Source of the DNA: Octadecabacter temperatus
GTDB lineage: Bacteria; Pseudomonadota; Alphaproteobacteria; Rhodobacterales; Rhodobacteraceae
Length of the DNA stretch: 64,000 nt
Assembly (NCBI RefSeq): GCF_001187845.1
Contig: NZ_CP012160.1
Location: 1,488,001 to 1,552,000, forward strand
Reading direction: 5' to 3'
Part shown: positions 22,283 to 31,178 of the stretch, piece by piece
Position numbering within the stretch: position 1 is the first letter of the stretch
Layout: each line of letters starts with the position of its first letter
Notes under the pieces: model-generated
Told to the model about the DNA's origin: nothing
The model's input: the letters and a program-made list of their open reading frames with translations, nothing else
Database searches by the model: none
Made by a program: the position numbers and the translations under genes

Positions 22283-22969
22283 CTAGCGCTGCGCTGATGC
22301 GAAACGTTTTGGCCCCCAGATCAACAGCCAAACCGCAAAGCTAAGCTCGGCAAGTGTAACGATGACCAATAGTCCGATGATCGCATAATTCAGGGCGGCG
22401 ATTTCAACGAACATCAGCTTCGCGATGCCCTGCACCAGATAGCCGAACGCGCCGATAAACAGCCCCCAGCCCAGCAATTTTGGCGCGAGGTCCGAACGCA
22501 GGATCGCCGCGCCGAGCGCCAACAGATGAACGCCAAAGAACAGCTGCCAAACAAAGATGCCAAGTGCATGTGCGTCAAAGAGCATCATCATCTCTGCCGC
22601 CCGCCCCGATAGATCATCCAAGAATGTCAGCGGCATGACCCAGATCAGCACGTTCAGCCCCATAACAATGGCCATCCCTGCCCGCGCTATCATTGCGGTG
22701 CTAGAAAGAACGGGGCTGACTTTCTTGAACATCACGAACAAGATTGCGGTCAGGGCAACCTCAAACAAGATGACAAAGATGTCCGCCAATACACCGAGTT
22801 TGAACAGCCCGAGGTTCGCGGACAGATTGGTGGCCGTTGTCGCAGCATCGCCAGTGACAACAATCGCTTGCGGCACATAGCCGATGCTAAAGCCGCCCAC
22901 GCAGGCGATTGCGAGATAGAATGCACCGGCAAGGCGCGGCAGTTGATGTGAGGGATATGTTGAAGTCAT
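22283..22969 (-). CDS. DUF4386-family integral membrane protein
   Basis: 228 residues, six to seven hydrophobic helices; the N-terminal PRLAGAFYLAIACVGG and internal LLSWG-like segment (LAPKLLGWGLFIGAFGYL) fit the DUF4386 family of unknown function. The frame opens further upstream, but ATG 22969 has a GGAGAAGGA ribosome site at the right spacing and the upstream extension is polar and lacks a ribosome site. An 18-base palindrome lies about 145 bases upstream. Confidence 0.83.
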   Translation of the reverse strand: MTSTYPSHQLPRLAGAFYLAIACVGGFSIGYVPQAIVVTGDAATTATNLSANLGLFKLGVLADIFVILFEVALTAILFVMFKKVSPVLSSTAMIARAGMAIVMGLNVLIWVMPLTFLDDLSGRAAEMMMLFDAHALGIFVWQLFFGVHLLALGAAILRSDLAPKLLGWGLFIGAFGYLVQGIAKLMFVEIAALNYAIIGLLVIVTLAELSFAVWLLIWGPKRFASAQR

Positions 22970-23112
22970 GTCAGGTCCTTCTCCAGATAATAAGGGTTCG
23001 TCTGCTAAAACGGTCCCGTCAAAGCAGCTGCTAAAATTTGTCGTCATGATGTGTCTGGAGACTGTTTAGATCACCTACGCCAACGCAGGAATTGTCGAAA
23101 TCCTGAGACATC

Positions 23113-23130
23113 CCATACGAATTCGTATGG
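23113..23130. promoter_or_regulatory. 18-base perfect palindrome, candidate operator
   Basis: CCATACGAATTCGTATGG is its own reverse complement. It is upstream of the DUF4386 gene and downstream of the methyltransferase gene, outside coding sequence. Symmetry and position fit the site of a TetR- or MarR-type repressor controlling the DUF4386 gene; no such regulator is adjacent. Confidence 0.45.
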
Positions 23131-23151
23131 ATTGCCGTGCTCGACGCCGAA

Positions 23152-23183
23152 ACGCAAAACGCCCGCGCAATATGGCGGGCGTT
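23152..23183 (-). terminator. rho-independent terminator of the methyltransferase gene
   Basis: A 9-bp stem (AACGCCCGC / GCGGGCGTT) with an eight-base loop, followed on the minus strand by TTTTGCGTTT. It lies 26 bases after the stop of the gene at 23,209-24,288. Confidence 0.8.
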
Positions 23184-23208
23184 CTACATTAATAGGATCG
23201 AGTTGGGG

Positions 23209-24288
23209 TTACCCGCGGCGACGGCCACCTTTGCGCCCTGCCCGACCGCGACCTTCTTGGCCGGCTTTCGGGGCTTCGCGGTTCATGGAAATCCAAGCCG
23301 CACCGCCTTCGTCATTGTTGGTCAGGAAGTTGGCCGCACGAATGGCTTCCATTTCCTTACCCGCACGTGGCTTAGTTGAACCCATGCCGAACAGCGTCAC
23401 GAAGGTTTCGTCATCAATACCTTCTGGCAGGATGATGCCAGCCGCTTCGATCTCGGCCTTCTTTTCACCGATCTTTTTGGGACCAATCGGTAGCGCCACA
23501 GGGTTCATGATCGCGGATGTCATCCCAGCGGCCATCGCCATCGGCAGGAATGCGTTGTTGATGCCGTGGCGGTTCGGCAGACCAAAACTAATGTTGGATG
23601 CGCCACATGTCGTGTTGACGCCCAGTTCTTCGCGCAAACGGCGCACAAGCGTGAACACCTGCAAACCCGCCGTTCCCATCGCGCCAATCGGCATGACCAG
23701 TGGATCAACCACGATGTCATGGGCTGGAATGCCGAAATCAGCGGCACGTTCCACGATCTTCTTAGCCACGGCAAAGCGCACGTCAGGGTCTTCAGAAATA
23801 CCCGTGTCATCATTGGAAATCGCGACAACCGGCACGTTGTATTTCTTCACAAGCGGCAAAACTAGTTCCATACGTTCTTCTTCGCCCGTGACGGAGTTCA
23901 ACAGTGGACGGCCTTCAGCAGCAGCCAACCCGTTTTCCAACGCACCCGGAACCGAGCTGTCGATGCACAATGGGGTATCCACAATCGCCTGAACGCGCTT
24001 CACCAGTTCTTCCATCAAAGCAGGCTCAACGAAGTTGTTGTCCGCATAGCGCGGATCTTCGGCCATTTTGTTAGAGAACACAGCGCCAGAGTTGATGTCG
24101 AGCACAGTTGCACCCGCCATTGTCTGCGCAATCGCATCCGCTTCAACACGGCTGAAATCACCCGCTTCAAGTTCTTCATTCAGGATTTTGCGACCCGTCG
24201 GGTTAATACGCTCTCCAATAACGCAGAACGGCTCATCAAAGCCCATAACGGCGGTCTTGGTTTTGGATTCGATAACAGTGCGGGTCAT
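23209..24288 (-). CDS. methyltetrahydrofolate:corrinoid methyltransferase family protein
   Basis: 359 residues with the pterin-binding TIM-barrel motifs: IGERINPTGRK, ATVLDINSGAVF, TPLCIDSS and PVVAISNDD. The family moves methyl groups between tetrahydrofolate and corrinoid proteins. Roseobacters carry such a stand-alone enzyme, probably in one-carbon or methylamine/betaine-derived methyl metabolism. The C-terminus ends in an unusual arginine/glycine-rich tail (GRGRAGRKGGRRRG). No corrinoid protein gene is next to it, so the partner is unknown. Confidence 0.85.
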   Translation of the reverse strand: MTRTVIESKTKTAVMGFDEPFCVIGERINPTGRKILNEELEAGDFSRVEADAIAQTMAGATVLDINSGAVFSNKMAEDPRYADNNFVEPALMEELVKRVQAIVDTPLCIDSSVPGALENGLAAAEGRPLLNSVTGEEERMELVLPLVKKYNVPVVAISNDDTGISEDPDVRFAVAKKIVERAADFGIPAHDIVVDPLVMPIGAMGTAGLQVFTLVRRLREELGVNTTCGASNISFGLPNRHGINNAFLPMAMAAGMTSAIMNPVALPIGPKKIGEKKAEIEAAGIILPEGIDDETFVTLFGMGSTKPRAGKEMEAIRAANFLTNNDEGGAAWISMNREAPKAGQEGRGRAGRKGGRRRG

Positions 24289-24590
24289 ACTGGCCTCTCC
24301 GTAAGAATGTTATATCCGAACCCTAGAGCGCATTTGCTTGAAGTACGGCGTACATGCGACATAGCCAGCCCCAGCCGCGACGTCACCCCGAATAGTATTC
24401 ATTAAAATGATGAGGAACTGGCTGAAGTTCTATGCGTCGAAGGTCGACAAAATGGCAGAGGATCTGCTCTGCGGGTGAAGCGGGCATTCGTGAAATGGGA
24501 ATGAACGTCTGTATCGTCCGTACTTTTCCATTGATGATCGAGAATCATGTCGGAAAGCCACCACGTCGATTCAAGTAGCAATTGCGCTGA
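24289..24590. other. interval without a supported gene
   Basis: About 300 bases between the methyltransferase start and the end of the YHYH pseudogene. Only very short frames are present, and no known RNA or repeat is recognised. No cobalamin-riboswitch box was seen although the adjacent enzyme uses a corrinoid partner. Confidence 0.4.
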
Positions 24591-25349
24591 TCAGTTCCGC
24601 GTCATGAACCTTGGGTTAACTTGCCCCACGAAACAACGGGGGAAGTATGGGTAGGTGTCCGTCGCAAAGTAGGTATAGACACCATTCACTTGCGCTCCAT
24701 TGCATTCGTCAAGCGTTCCGCTGCCAGCGATGTATTCAAAGTCCTGCTCGAAGGTGCCGTCATAGGTTCCTTGGGGAGGAGACGGACGGGTACCTGACCT
24801 CTACTGCCACGAGGACGTTGCCGTGGATGGGCTATACTTGATCTCGAATCCGTCCGGTGCGTAACCGATTAATGTGCCATTCTGCGAGGCCAGCAGGTCA
24901 CTTGAAACGCTGTGGTAATGATACAGACCGGATCGATCAACATGGGCGTTTTGATCGTCCATGCCCAAACTGCGAGGGTTGTGCATCGCCTGTTGACGCC
25001 AACCGCTTGACGGGTCTTGGCTGAACCCGCGCCGTCCATCGGGGTCATAATAACCAGCGGTATACGGTCGGATCGGGAAACCCGTGACAGATACGCCAAC
25101 GGTCATCAAATCACGCGTGACCGTGTCGGCCATGCTAGGCGCTGTCGGAAAGCAGAAAGTCAAATCCTGAATCCGAAATGCATTTGGATTGGCGCGATTA
25201 GGAAAAGTTCCCATGTCGTGATCTGGTGCCCCATTTGATGAAATGCACGTCACGTCCCCGTTCACTTCTGTATGCGTAACGTTCTCATGAGCAACTGCGG
25301 CTGATGAAGTTGCAATCATGAAGATTGTTGCAACGCGTAGAGCTGGCAT
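24591..25349 (-). pseudogene. YHYH-domain secreted protein interrupted by an in-frame amber codon
   Basis: From ATG 25349 (AGGAGG six bases upstream) the frame gives a signal peptide (MPALRVATIFMIATSSAAVA) and YHYH-family sequence including GLYHYHSVSSDLLA and GYAPDGFEIKY. It stops at TAG 24801-24803 after 182 codons. The same frame continues without another stop for 69 codons and is clearly homologous to the family C-terminus: SGTRPSPPQGTYDGTFEQDF, GSGTLDECNG, YFPRCFVG, to TGA at 24591. The TAG stands where relatives have a leucine, consistent with TTG to TAG. Either a recent pseudogene, a sequencing error, or a truncated product. Confidence 0.8.
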
Positions 25350-25486
25350 GGGATTCCTCCTAATGTTTACCTTAGGCCTTGTACGGAGATATCGTAGGGT
25401 TCCGTCGAAAAAGTCGTTTCCGCATTGCATTGGGGATTGAAGCAGGAATTCTAAGTGGACATTCGCTGCAAGCACACTCTCCCAAC

Positions 25487-25517
25487 GAAAAAGGGCGCGC
25501 CCTGTGGCACGCCCTTC
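25487..25517 (-). terminator. rho-independent terminator of rplM-rpsI
   Basis: Stem AAGGGCGTGCC / GGCGCGCCCTT (one G-T pair) with a four-base loop, followed on the minus strand by TTTCG. It begins 22 bases after the rpsI stop. Confidence 0.8.
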
Positions 25518-25538
25518 CCCAAAATGTAATTCCAGAGC

Positions 25539-26039
25539 TTAACGCTTAGAGAACTGGAAGCTCTTACGGGCTTTTGCTTTACCGTACTTCTTACGTTCAA
25601 CAACACGGCTATCGCGTGTGATGAAGCCGGCCGCCTTAAGCGCTGCACGGTGTGTAGGGTCAAACAATTGAAGCGCCTTGGAGATGCCGTGCTTAACCGC
25701 ACCAGCTTGACCAGACAGACCGCCGCCTTTGACTGTCGCCATAACGTCGAACTGGCCAACAGTCGCAGTTACTTCGAATGGCTGCAGCAAGATCATGCGC
25801 AGAACTGGACGCGCGAAGTATGTTTCCTGCTCACGGCCGTTGATGATGACTTTACCGGAACCTGGCTTGATCCAAACGCGTGCGATCGCATCTTTACGCT
25901 TACCAGTCGCATAAGAACGACCGAGGGCGTCTTTGACGACTTCGCGTTGGATCGTTGTGATCTCAGGTGCCGCGTCGACAGTTTCGATGCTGTCAGCAAC
26001 TTGGCCCAGCTCTTCGAGGGAGTTTACTTGATCAGCCAT
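25539..26039 (-). CDS. rpsI: 30S ribosomal protein S9
   Basis: 166 residues ending in the conserved [16 protein letters not shown], whose C-terminal arginine reaches the P site. The core includes [14 protein letters not shown] and [19 protein letters not shown]. The N-terminus carries an acidic extension of ~35 residues usual in alphaproteobacteria. Its ATG overlaps the rplM stop (TAATG), the standard rplM-rpsI operon. Confidence 0.98.
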   Translation of the reverse strand: MADQVNSLEELGQVADSIETVDAAPEITTIQREVVKDALGRSYATGKRKDAIARVWIKPGSGKVIINGREQETYFARPVLRMILLQPFEVTATVGQFDVMATVKGGGLSGQAGAVKHGISKALQLFDPTHRAALKAAGFITRDSRVVERKKYGKAKARKSFQFSKR

Positions 26040-26500
26040 TATGAAGTCCTCGTGTTTTTCTTGTTCATGGATGCAACATCCAGAACTTCCGGCTTTTGGG
26101 CTTCCATGCCGTGCTCAGCACCAGCGAACACACGCAAGTGTGTCATCTGAACGCGAGACAAACGGTTGCCAGGCAACATGCGCTTTACAGCTTGCATGAC
26201 AACACGCTCAGGGTGCTTGCCTTCGAGGATTTCACCAGTTGTACGGGACTTGATGCCGCCAACAGTGCCTGTGTGCCAGTAGTTTGGCTTGTCACGCTTG
26301 TTACCAGTCAACTGGATCTTGTCCGCGTTGATTACGATAACGTTGTCGCCCATATCCATGTGCGGTGTGAACGTTGCTTTGTGCTTGCCGCGCAAGCGCA
26401 TGGCGATAATGGAAGCAAGACGGCCCAGTACAACGCCTTCAGCGTCAACGAGGATCCATTTCTTCTCAATATCCGCCGGAGTAGCAGAAAAGGTTTTCAT
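26039..26500 (-). CDS. rplM: 50S ribosomal protein L13
   Basis: 153 residues with the conserved [34 protein letters not shown] and MLPGNRLSR segments. First gene of the rplM-rpsI operon. The upstream gap to the MocR gene (26,501-26,646) is AT-rich at its right end and should hold the promoter. Confidence 0.98.
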   Translation of the reverse strand: MKTFSATPADIEKKWILVDAEGVVLGRLASIIAMRLRGKHKATFTPHMDMGDNVIVINADKIQLTGNKRDKPNYWHTGTVGGIKSRTTGEILEGKHPERVVMQAVKRMLPGNRLSRVQMTHLRVFAGAEHGMEAQKPEVLDVASMNKKNTRTS

Positions 26501-26629
26501 CGGTCATTCCTAAGTATTTGGGCCACGCATGTAGCCCGTCATTCGATTGGGGCGTTATACGCGGTTAGAAAACACGGTCAAGCGGTGTGAAGTTACATTA
26601 GTTAAACGATTTCAATGCATTATAAATTA

Positions 26630-26643
26630 GGTATTATAATACC
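26630..26643. other. 14-base AT-rich perfect palindrome
   Basis: GGTATTATAATACC lies three bases after the stop of the MocR gene in the gap to rplM. It could be a weak terminator stem or a protein-binding site; nothing further supports either. Confidence 0.3.
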
Positions 26644-26646
26644 CCA

Positions 26647-28062
26647 TCAATTATCAATCCGCCCCTGCGGAGTACTAAGCAAATCATCAATCGTTTGAAC
26701 CGCTTCCTGAAACAACGTGTCAGACACACAGGTTCCAATTGCTAGCCGAACTGCGTTTGGCGCACGGCCACTGGGTAATGCAAACTCGTCAGCAGCTTTA
26801 ACAAGCACCCCGCGTTGTTCGCACGCAGCCACAAAACTTGAGGCGCGCCAACCTAGCGGAAGCGACAGCCAAAGAAACGGCGCTTCCTCGCGCCATTTAA
26901 TGTCCCAACTGCCCAGCTTATTCACAGCATAGCGCACACGTGCCGTCACCGCAGCCGTGACATCAATCCGAACTTTTGCAGCGACGCCTGAGGTAATCAG
27001 CTTAGTGCACAGGTCCGTAATCGGTTGGGACACGCCATAATGTGCACTTTGTGCGACTTGGCGGACCACGGCCCCCTGCCCAGCAGGTGCAACAACGAAC
27101 CCGAACCGCAACGCGCCAGTTACGGATTTTGTCAGCGAAGAGACGTAGAAGCTTTGTTCAGGTAAGATCGCGCGGTAGTTTGGGATGTCAGTGTGAAGCG
27201 GCCCGTAACAGTCATCCTCAATGATCATAAGGTTTAGGGACCGCGCGACCTCAGCAATGGTTTTCTTGCGCCTTAGGGACGTCTGTGTCGTTGTTGGGCT
27301 GTGAACTTCTGCGGATGTAACCAGAACCTGCCCGCCGTGCTCGCGGTAGGCCTGCGCCAACGCTTCTGGAATGATCCCCTCATCATCCATAGCTACGCCA
27401 ACGACCTTGGCACGCAACAAGCGTGCAGCATGGCGAACCCCTGGATAAGCGAGATCTTCAGTTAAAATAACTGGTGCTGGCCCGCTGAGGATGGAAAAGA
27501 GAGCCATGATCGTTGCATTCTGTGCGCCGTTGGCAAGTACAATGTCATTCGCATCGAACGCGCCCAAGTCCACATTCGAAAGCCAACCAACAACGGCGTT
27601 GCGCGCCTCAAGGTCAGTTTCCTCAGTTGGGTAATTGATGTGGCGGCGGCGGTGGGATGATGCGACTTCCATCAGGGCGGCATCGATCAGACGGCCCTGC
27701 CCGACGTCTGGAACGCGGCTGCTGCGAAAGTCAGCAAAGGTTTCATCGACGGTATTGATCAGGGGGACATCCTGCGCTGGGGCTTTACGCACCTGTCCGG
27801 CAACGAATGTACCGCGTCCGACCTCGGCGCGCAGACGGCCTTCATCGGTCAGCAAGCTATAGGCCCGCGCAACCGTGCCCGGCGTTACGCCGATTTGGTA
27901 GGCCAGTTCGCGTACTGGTGGTAATTTCGCGTCCGGTTCCAACTGTCCGGTGGTAACAGCAACACGGATCGCCTCAGCCAATGCTTTGTACTTAGATCGA
28001 CCGCTATCTTTCAGGTCTGGTAGCCACTTTGTATCAGGTACAATCATTCTGTTTACCGCCAT
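26647..28062 (-). CDS. MocR-type regulator (GntR winged helix fused to aminotransferase domain)
   Basis: About 471 residues. N-terminal GntR DNA-binding domain (YKALAEAIRVAVTTGQLEPD, then a helix-turn-helix with TPGTVARAY), and a class I aminotransferase-like domain whose PLP lysine is in YVSSLTKSVTG. Relatives (PdxR, TauR, GabR) sense amines or vitamin B6 compounds. Start is uncertain: ATG 28062 (MAVNRMIVPD) is given, ATG 28047 (MIVPDTKW) is possible, and the longer frame to 28116 would swallow the operators. Divergent from a DUF1127 gene, which is probably its target. Confidence 0.88.
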   Translation of the reverse strand: MAVNRMIVPDTKWLPDLKDSGRSKYKALAEAIRVAVTTGQLEPDAKLPPVRELAYQIGVTPGTVARAYSLLTDEGRLRAEVGRGTFVAGQVRKAPAQDVPLINTVDETFADFRSSRVPDVGQGRLIDAALMEVASSHRRRHINYPTEETDLEARNAVVGWLSNVDLGAFDANDIVLANGAQNATIMALFSILSGPAPVILTEDLAYPGVRHAARLLRAKVVGVAMDDEGIIPEALAQAYREHGGQVLVTSAEVHSPTTTQTSLRRKKTIAEVARSLNLMIIEDDCYGPLHTDIPNYRAILPEQSFYVSSLTKSVTGALRFGFVVAPAGQGAVVRQVAQSAHYGVSQPITDLCTKLITSGVAAKVRIDVTAAVTARVRYAVNKLGSWDIKWREEAPFLWLSLPLGWRASSFVAACEQRGVLVKAADEFALPSGRAPNAVRLAIGTCVSDTLFQEAVQTIDDLLSTPQGRIDN

Positions 28063-28116
28063 GGAATCGTTTTGTATCAACATTACACGGCACAATGCCC
28101 AATTGTATTGATACAA
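28028..28116. promoter_or_regulatory. three TTGTAT-type half or full sites between the MocR gene and the DUF1127 gene
   Basis: TTGTATTGATACAA at 28103-28116 (inverted arms TTGTAT/ATACAA), TTGTATCAA at 28072-28080, and TTTGTATCAGGTACAA at 28028-28043 overlapping the MocR start codons. Three related sites at 31- to 44-base steps in a divergent promoter suggest autoregulation and control of the DUF1127 gene by the MocR protein. Confidence 0.55.
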
Positions 28117-28154
28117 TCAACACAAAACACCCTATGACATAAAGGAGCATCCCC

Positions 28155-28382
28155 ATGTCACCCGCACTTCACGCGACACAATTGCATATCCTCCACAGCG
28201 CACACAGCCTTCCGCTTGTTGCTCGTTGGTCAGTTGCATTCGCAGTGACGGTGACGAAATGGGATAACAATCGCCGCAGCCGAACGCAGTTGAAACGGCT
28301 GCCTGCGCATTTGCTCCACGACATCGGTTTGGACCGCGTCACCGCACGTACCGAAGCGTCCAAACCCTTCTGGCAAGACTGA
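28155..28382 (+). CDS. DUF1127-family small protein
   Basis: 75 residues; the C-terminal part RTQLKRLPAHLLHDIGLDRV is the DUF1127 (YjiS-like) arginine-rich motif. Such small proteins are linked in some alphaproteobacteria to phosphate, carbon and RNA metabolism; molecular role is largely open. Strong AAAGGAG ribosome site. It is preceded by the shared operator region and followed by a clear terminator, so it is a single-gene unit. Confidence 0.9.
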   Translation: MSPALHATQLHILHSAHSLPLVARWSVAFAVTVTKWDNNRRSRTQLKRLPAHLLHDIGLDRVTARTEASKPFWQD

Positions 28383-28402
28383 ACTCTTGTAACTTCCTGA
28401 CT

Positions 28403-28438
28403 GGGCCGGTGACGCGCAATCGTCATCGGCCCTTTTTT
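28403..28438 (+). terminator. rho-independent terminator of the DUF1127 gene
   Basis: GGGCCGGTGACG / CGTCATCGGCCC with a six-base loop (one G-T pair), followed by TTTTTT. It begins 20 bases after the stop codon and its T-run reaches the end of the convergent thioesterase gene. Confidence 0.9.
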
Positions 28439-28859
28439 ATGAACTTGGCGGGATGGAATAGGTCAGCGACGCCCGCGCAACGGGTTTATCTGGAGACCCT
28501 TCTGTAAATATCCGCCCTTCGCAAACAGCCAAAGCGCGCCCCAGCTTTAGCAGTTCCATCCGGCATAGCAGACGGCCCGGTTGCGGTTTGCGCATGAAAT
28601 CTATGGAACAATTGGTTGTAACAGCCAATCCAACGGGCCCCAAGACAGACAAGATGCAGAAATAGGCGCAGACATCGGCCAGCGCGAACATGCTTGGCCC
28701 TGAGACTGTCCCACCAGGGCGCAAATGCTTTTCTGAAGCAGATAAAGCCATCGTAACAAATGGCGGCGCGACCTCTACAAATTCGAAATCATCCGCGACT
28801 TGCGGAAAGTCGCGTTCTAAAAACGCCTGCAGCGCAACCGCATCCATCTTCATTTCCAT
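28437..28859 (-). CDS. PaaI-family hotdog thioesterase
   Basis: 140 residues with the hotdog fold; the active-site segment HLRPGGTVSGPSMFALADVC matches PaaI-type acyl-CoA thioesterases (catalytic Asp/Asn region ALADV). ATG 28859 is chosen because GAGGGGG lies 10 bases upstream; the longer frame overlaps the divergent hydratase. Divergent from the enoyl-CoA hydratase gene with 54 bases between, so both may serve acyl-CoA turnover; substrate unknown. Confidence 0.85.
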   Translation of the reverse strand: MEMKMDAVALQAFLERDFPQVADDFEFVEVAPPFVTMALSASEKHLRPGGTVSGPSMFALADVCAYFCILSVLGPVGLAVTTNCSIDFMRKPQPGRLLCRMELLKLGRALAVCEGRIFTEGSPDKPVARASLTYSIPPSS

Positions 28860-28913
28860 AGCCAAACGCCCCCTCACCCCATAGACTTGCCTGACACTAA
28901 GCGGAGACACAAG

Positions 28914-29699
28914 TTGCCCCATCTGAACAGAACTGATCATAGCGGCGTGGCCCATATCGAAATGACCGCGCCAGAACGTTTAAACGCGCTCAGCGACGGT
29001 ATGATCGCCGCCCTTCAGGCTGAATTTGACGGGCTGATGGATGACACAGATACCCGCGTTGTTATCCTGTCCGGTGCGGGCAAGGCGTTCTGTGCTGGGC
29101 ATGATCTTCGTGAAATGCAGGCCGCACGACAGGCCGCTGATGGCGGCGCGGCTGCCCTTGGCGATCTGTTCAATCGCTGCGCAAAGATGATGCAAACGAT
29201 CCAGAAGCTGCCCCAGCCGGTCATTGCGCAAACTCACGGCATTGCCACGGCTGCAGGGTGTCAGTTGGTCGCGACCTGTGATCTTGCGGTGTCTGCTGAC
29301 ACCTGCAAATTCGGCGTGAATGGTGTGAATATCGGGTTGTTCTGTTCAACGCCAATGGTGGCCCTCACTCGCAACATTCCGCGCAAACAAGCGTTCGAAA
29401 TGCTGACGACTGGGCGCTTTATTGACGCGGTTGAGGCCCAGACCCTTGGCCTGATCAACAAATCAGTTCCTGCAGAACAACTGGCCCAAGCAACGCGCGA
29501 TATGGCAGAAACCATCGCCAACAAACTTCCCATCGCCGTCAAAACCGGCAAACAGGCCTTCTATGAGCAATCACAGATGAGCACCGCAGACGCCTACACC
29601 TACACAGGTGCGCGCATGGTTGAAAATATGCTCGACGCCAACACCAATGAGGGCATCAACGCTTTCCTAGAAAAGCGCGATCCCAACTGGTCGAACTAG
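28914..29699 (+). CDS. enoyl-CoA hydratase/isomerase family protein
   Basis: About 261 residues of the crotonase fold: oxyanion-hole segments CAGHDLREM and THGIATAAGCQLVATCDLAV. Length is normal. The start is probably TTG 28914 (MPHLNRTDHSG), because CGGAG is seven bases upstream; TTG 28887 is possible. It is adjacent to, and divergent from, the PaaI thioesterase. It acts on an acyl-CoA; specificity cannot be read from the sequence. Confidence 0.87.
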   Translation: MPHLNRTDHSGVAHIEMTAPERLNALSDGMIAALQAEFDGLMDDTDTRVVILSGAGKAFCAGHDLREMQAARQAADGGAAALGDLFNRCAKMMQTIQKLPQPVIAQTHGIATAAGCQLVATCDLAVSADTCKFGVNGVNIGLFCSTPMVALTRNIPRKQAFEMLTTGRFIDAVEAQTLGLINKSVPAEQLAQATRDMAETIANKLPIAVKTGKQAFYEQSQMSTADAYTYTGARMVENMLDANTNEGINAFLEKRDPNWSN

Positions 29700-29705
29700 T
29701 TTGAC

Positions 29706-31175
29706 TTACAGCCCGTAGATGCCGCTAAATTTCTCTTCAAGATAGCTCAACAGCGGCGCTTCGGACGGTTCAAACTCACAGGCCTTCGCAATCACTTCAC
29801 GTGGCGCATAAAGCCCACCATGCGTTTGAACATTCTCACGCAACCAACGGGTCGCATGGGACGTATCCCCACGTGCCAGCGCCGCATCCACATCTGGAAC
29901 GCCCTTTCGCATCGCTTCGTTCAGACAGCCTGCATAAACGTTGCCCAGTGAATAGGTCGGGAAGTATCCGAACAACCCAACAGACCAATGCACATCCTGC
30001 AAAACGCCGTTGCTCGCCTTATCAACGGCAAAGCCAAAGTCAGCCTCAAACCGCTCATTCCATGCAGCCTCAAGGTCATCCACTTCGATGTCACCGGACA
30101 CCAGCGCGCGTTCCAGATCAAACCGCAAAAGCACATGCAGATTGTACTGAACCTCATCAGCCTCGGTGCGGATATAGCCATTCTCAACGCGGTTCACGGT
30201 CGCGTAGAACGCATCTTCATCGGCAATCCCGAAATCGCCAAACGCATCGCGCATTTGACCAAATAGCCAGCCCGTAAACGCACGGCCGCGCCCGATTTGG
30301 TTCTCATAAATCCGGCTTTGGCTTTCATGTACACCCATGGACACACCCTGCCCCAGTGGCGTCAGCAGATAGTCGGGGTCGATATTTTGTTCATAGCACG
30401 CGTGACCGACCTCATGGATCGTTGAATAGATGCAGTTGAAAGGATCGGTTTCAGACGTGCGCGTCGTGATACGCACATCTAGGCCCGAACCGCTTGAAAA
30501 CGGATGCACCGCCTTATCAACACGCCCTTTGGACATGTCATAGCCAAACGTCTTGGCGATTTGACGGCTCAGCTTCATCTGAGCGCTTTCATCAAATTTA
30601 CCTTGCAGCGCGGCTGGCGCTTCAGCGGCCAAAATGCTTTCACGCAACGCCACCAAACGCGGGCGCAAGGCATCAAACATCGCGCTCAACTCAGCCGCAG
30701 TCGCGCCTTGTTCATAGTCATCAAGCATGGCGTCATAGACATCGCCGCCTGCAGACAGCGCCGCACCTTCTTCGCGCTTAAGGGAAACAACCTCTTTCAA
30801 TACAGGTGCAAAGGCCGCGAAATCATCCGCTTCGCGCGCCTCGGCCCACTTACCCTGCGCTTGGGATGTCACCCGCGCAATCTCGGATGCCAGTGCCGCT
30901 GGCACTTTGCTCGCCCGCTCGTAGGATCGCTTGATGTCGCGCACTTGTGCGGCTTCAACCTCGCCAGAGGTTTCAGCCTCAGCCAGCCAATCCGCCACCC
31001 GCGGGTCGGTGCGCCGCGCATGCAACACACCTTCCATCGCGGCCATTTCGGCACCACGCTGGGGTGCGGCATCCCGCGGCATCATGGTTTCCTGATCCCA
31101 ACCCAAACGACCCGCCACTTGGCCCAAGGCTTCCGTGTCGCGTTGAAACGCCATTAAATCATCATATGCAGTCAT
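29706..31175 (-). CDS. M32-family metallocarboxypeptidase
   Basis: Zinc carboxypeptidase (thermostable carboxypeptidase Taq type) releasing C-terminal residues, cytoplasmic. 489 residues; zinc motif HEVGH in TIHEVGHACYEQNID, downstream glutamate in GVHESQSR, and the family segment DVRITTRTSETDP. It follows ctaA after three bases on the same strand, so the two are probably co-transcribed. Confidence 0.93.
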   Translation of the reverse strand: MTAYDDLMAFQRDTEALGQVAGRLGWDQETMMPRDAAPQRGAEMAAMEGVLHARRTDPRVADWLAEAETSGEVEAAQVRDIKRSYERASKVPAALASEIARVTSQAQGKWAEAREADDFAAFAPVLKEVVSLKREEGAALSAGGDVYDAMLDDYEQGATAAELSAMFDALRPRLVALRESILAAEAPAALQGKFDESAQMKLSRQIAKTFGYDMSKGRVDKAVHPFSSGSGLDVRITTRTSETDPFNCIYSTIHEVGHACYEQNIDPDYLLTPLGQGVSMGVHESQSRIYENQIGRGRAFTGWLFGQMRDAFGDFGIADEDAFYATVNRVENGYIRTEADEVQYNLHVLLRFDLERALVSGDIEVDDLEAAWNERFEADFGFAVDKASNGVLQDVHWSVGLFGYFPTYSLGNVYAGCLNEAMRKGVPDVDAALARGDTSHATRWLRENVQTHGGLYAPREVIAKACEFEPSEAPLLSYLEEKFSGIYGL

Positions 31176-31178
31176 GGC

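Noticed and set aside
24647..24841. Plus-strand 64-codon frame opposite the YHYH pseudogene
   Set aside because: Antisense of a family-matching coding frame; no independent support.
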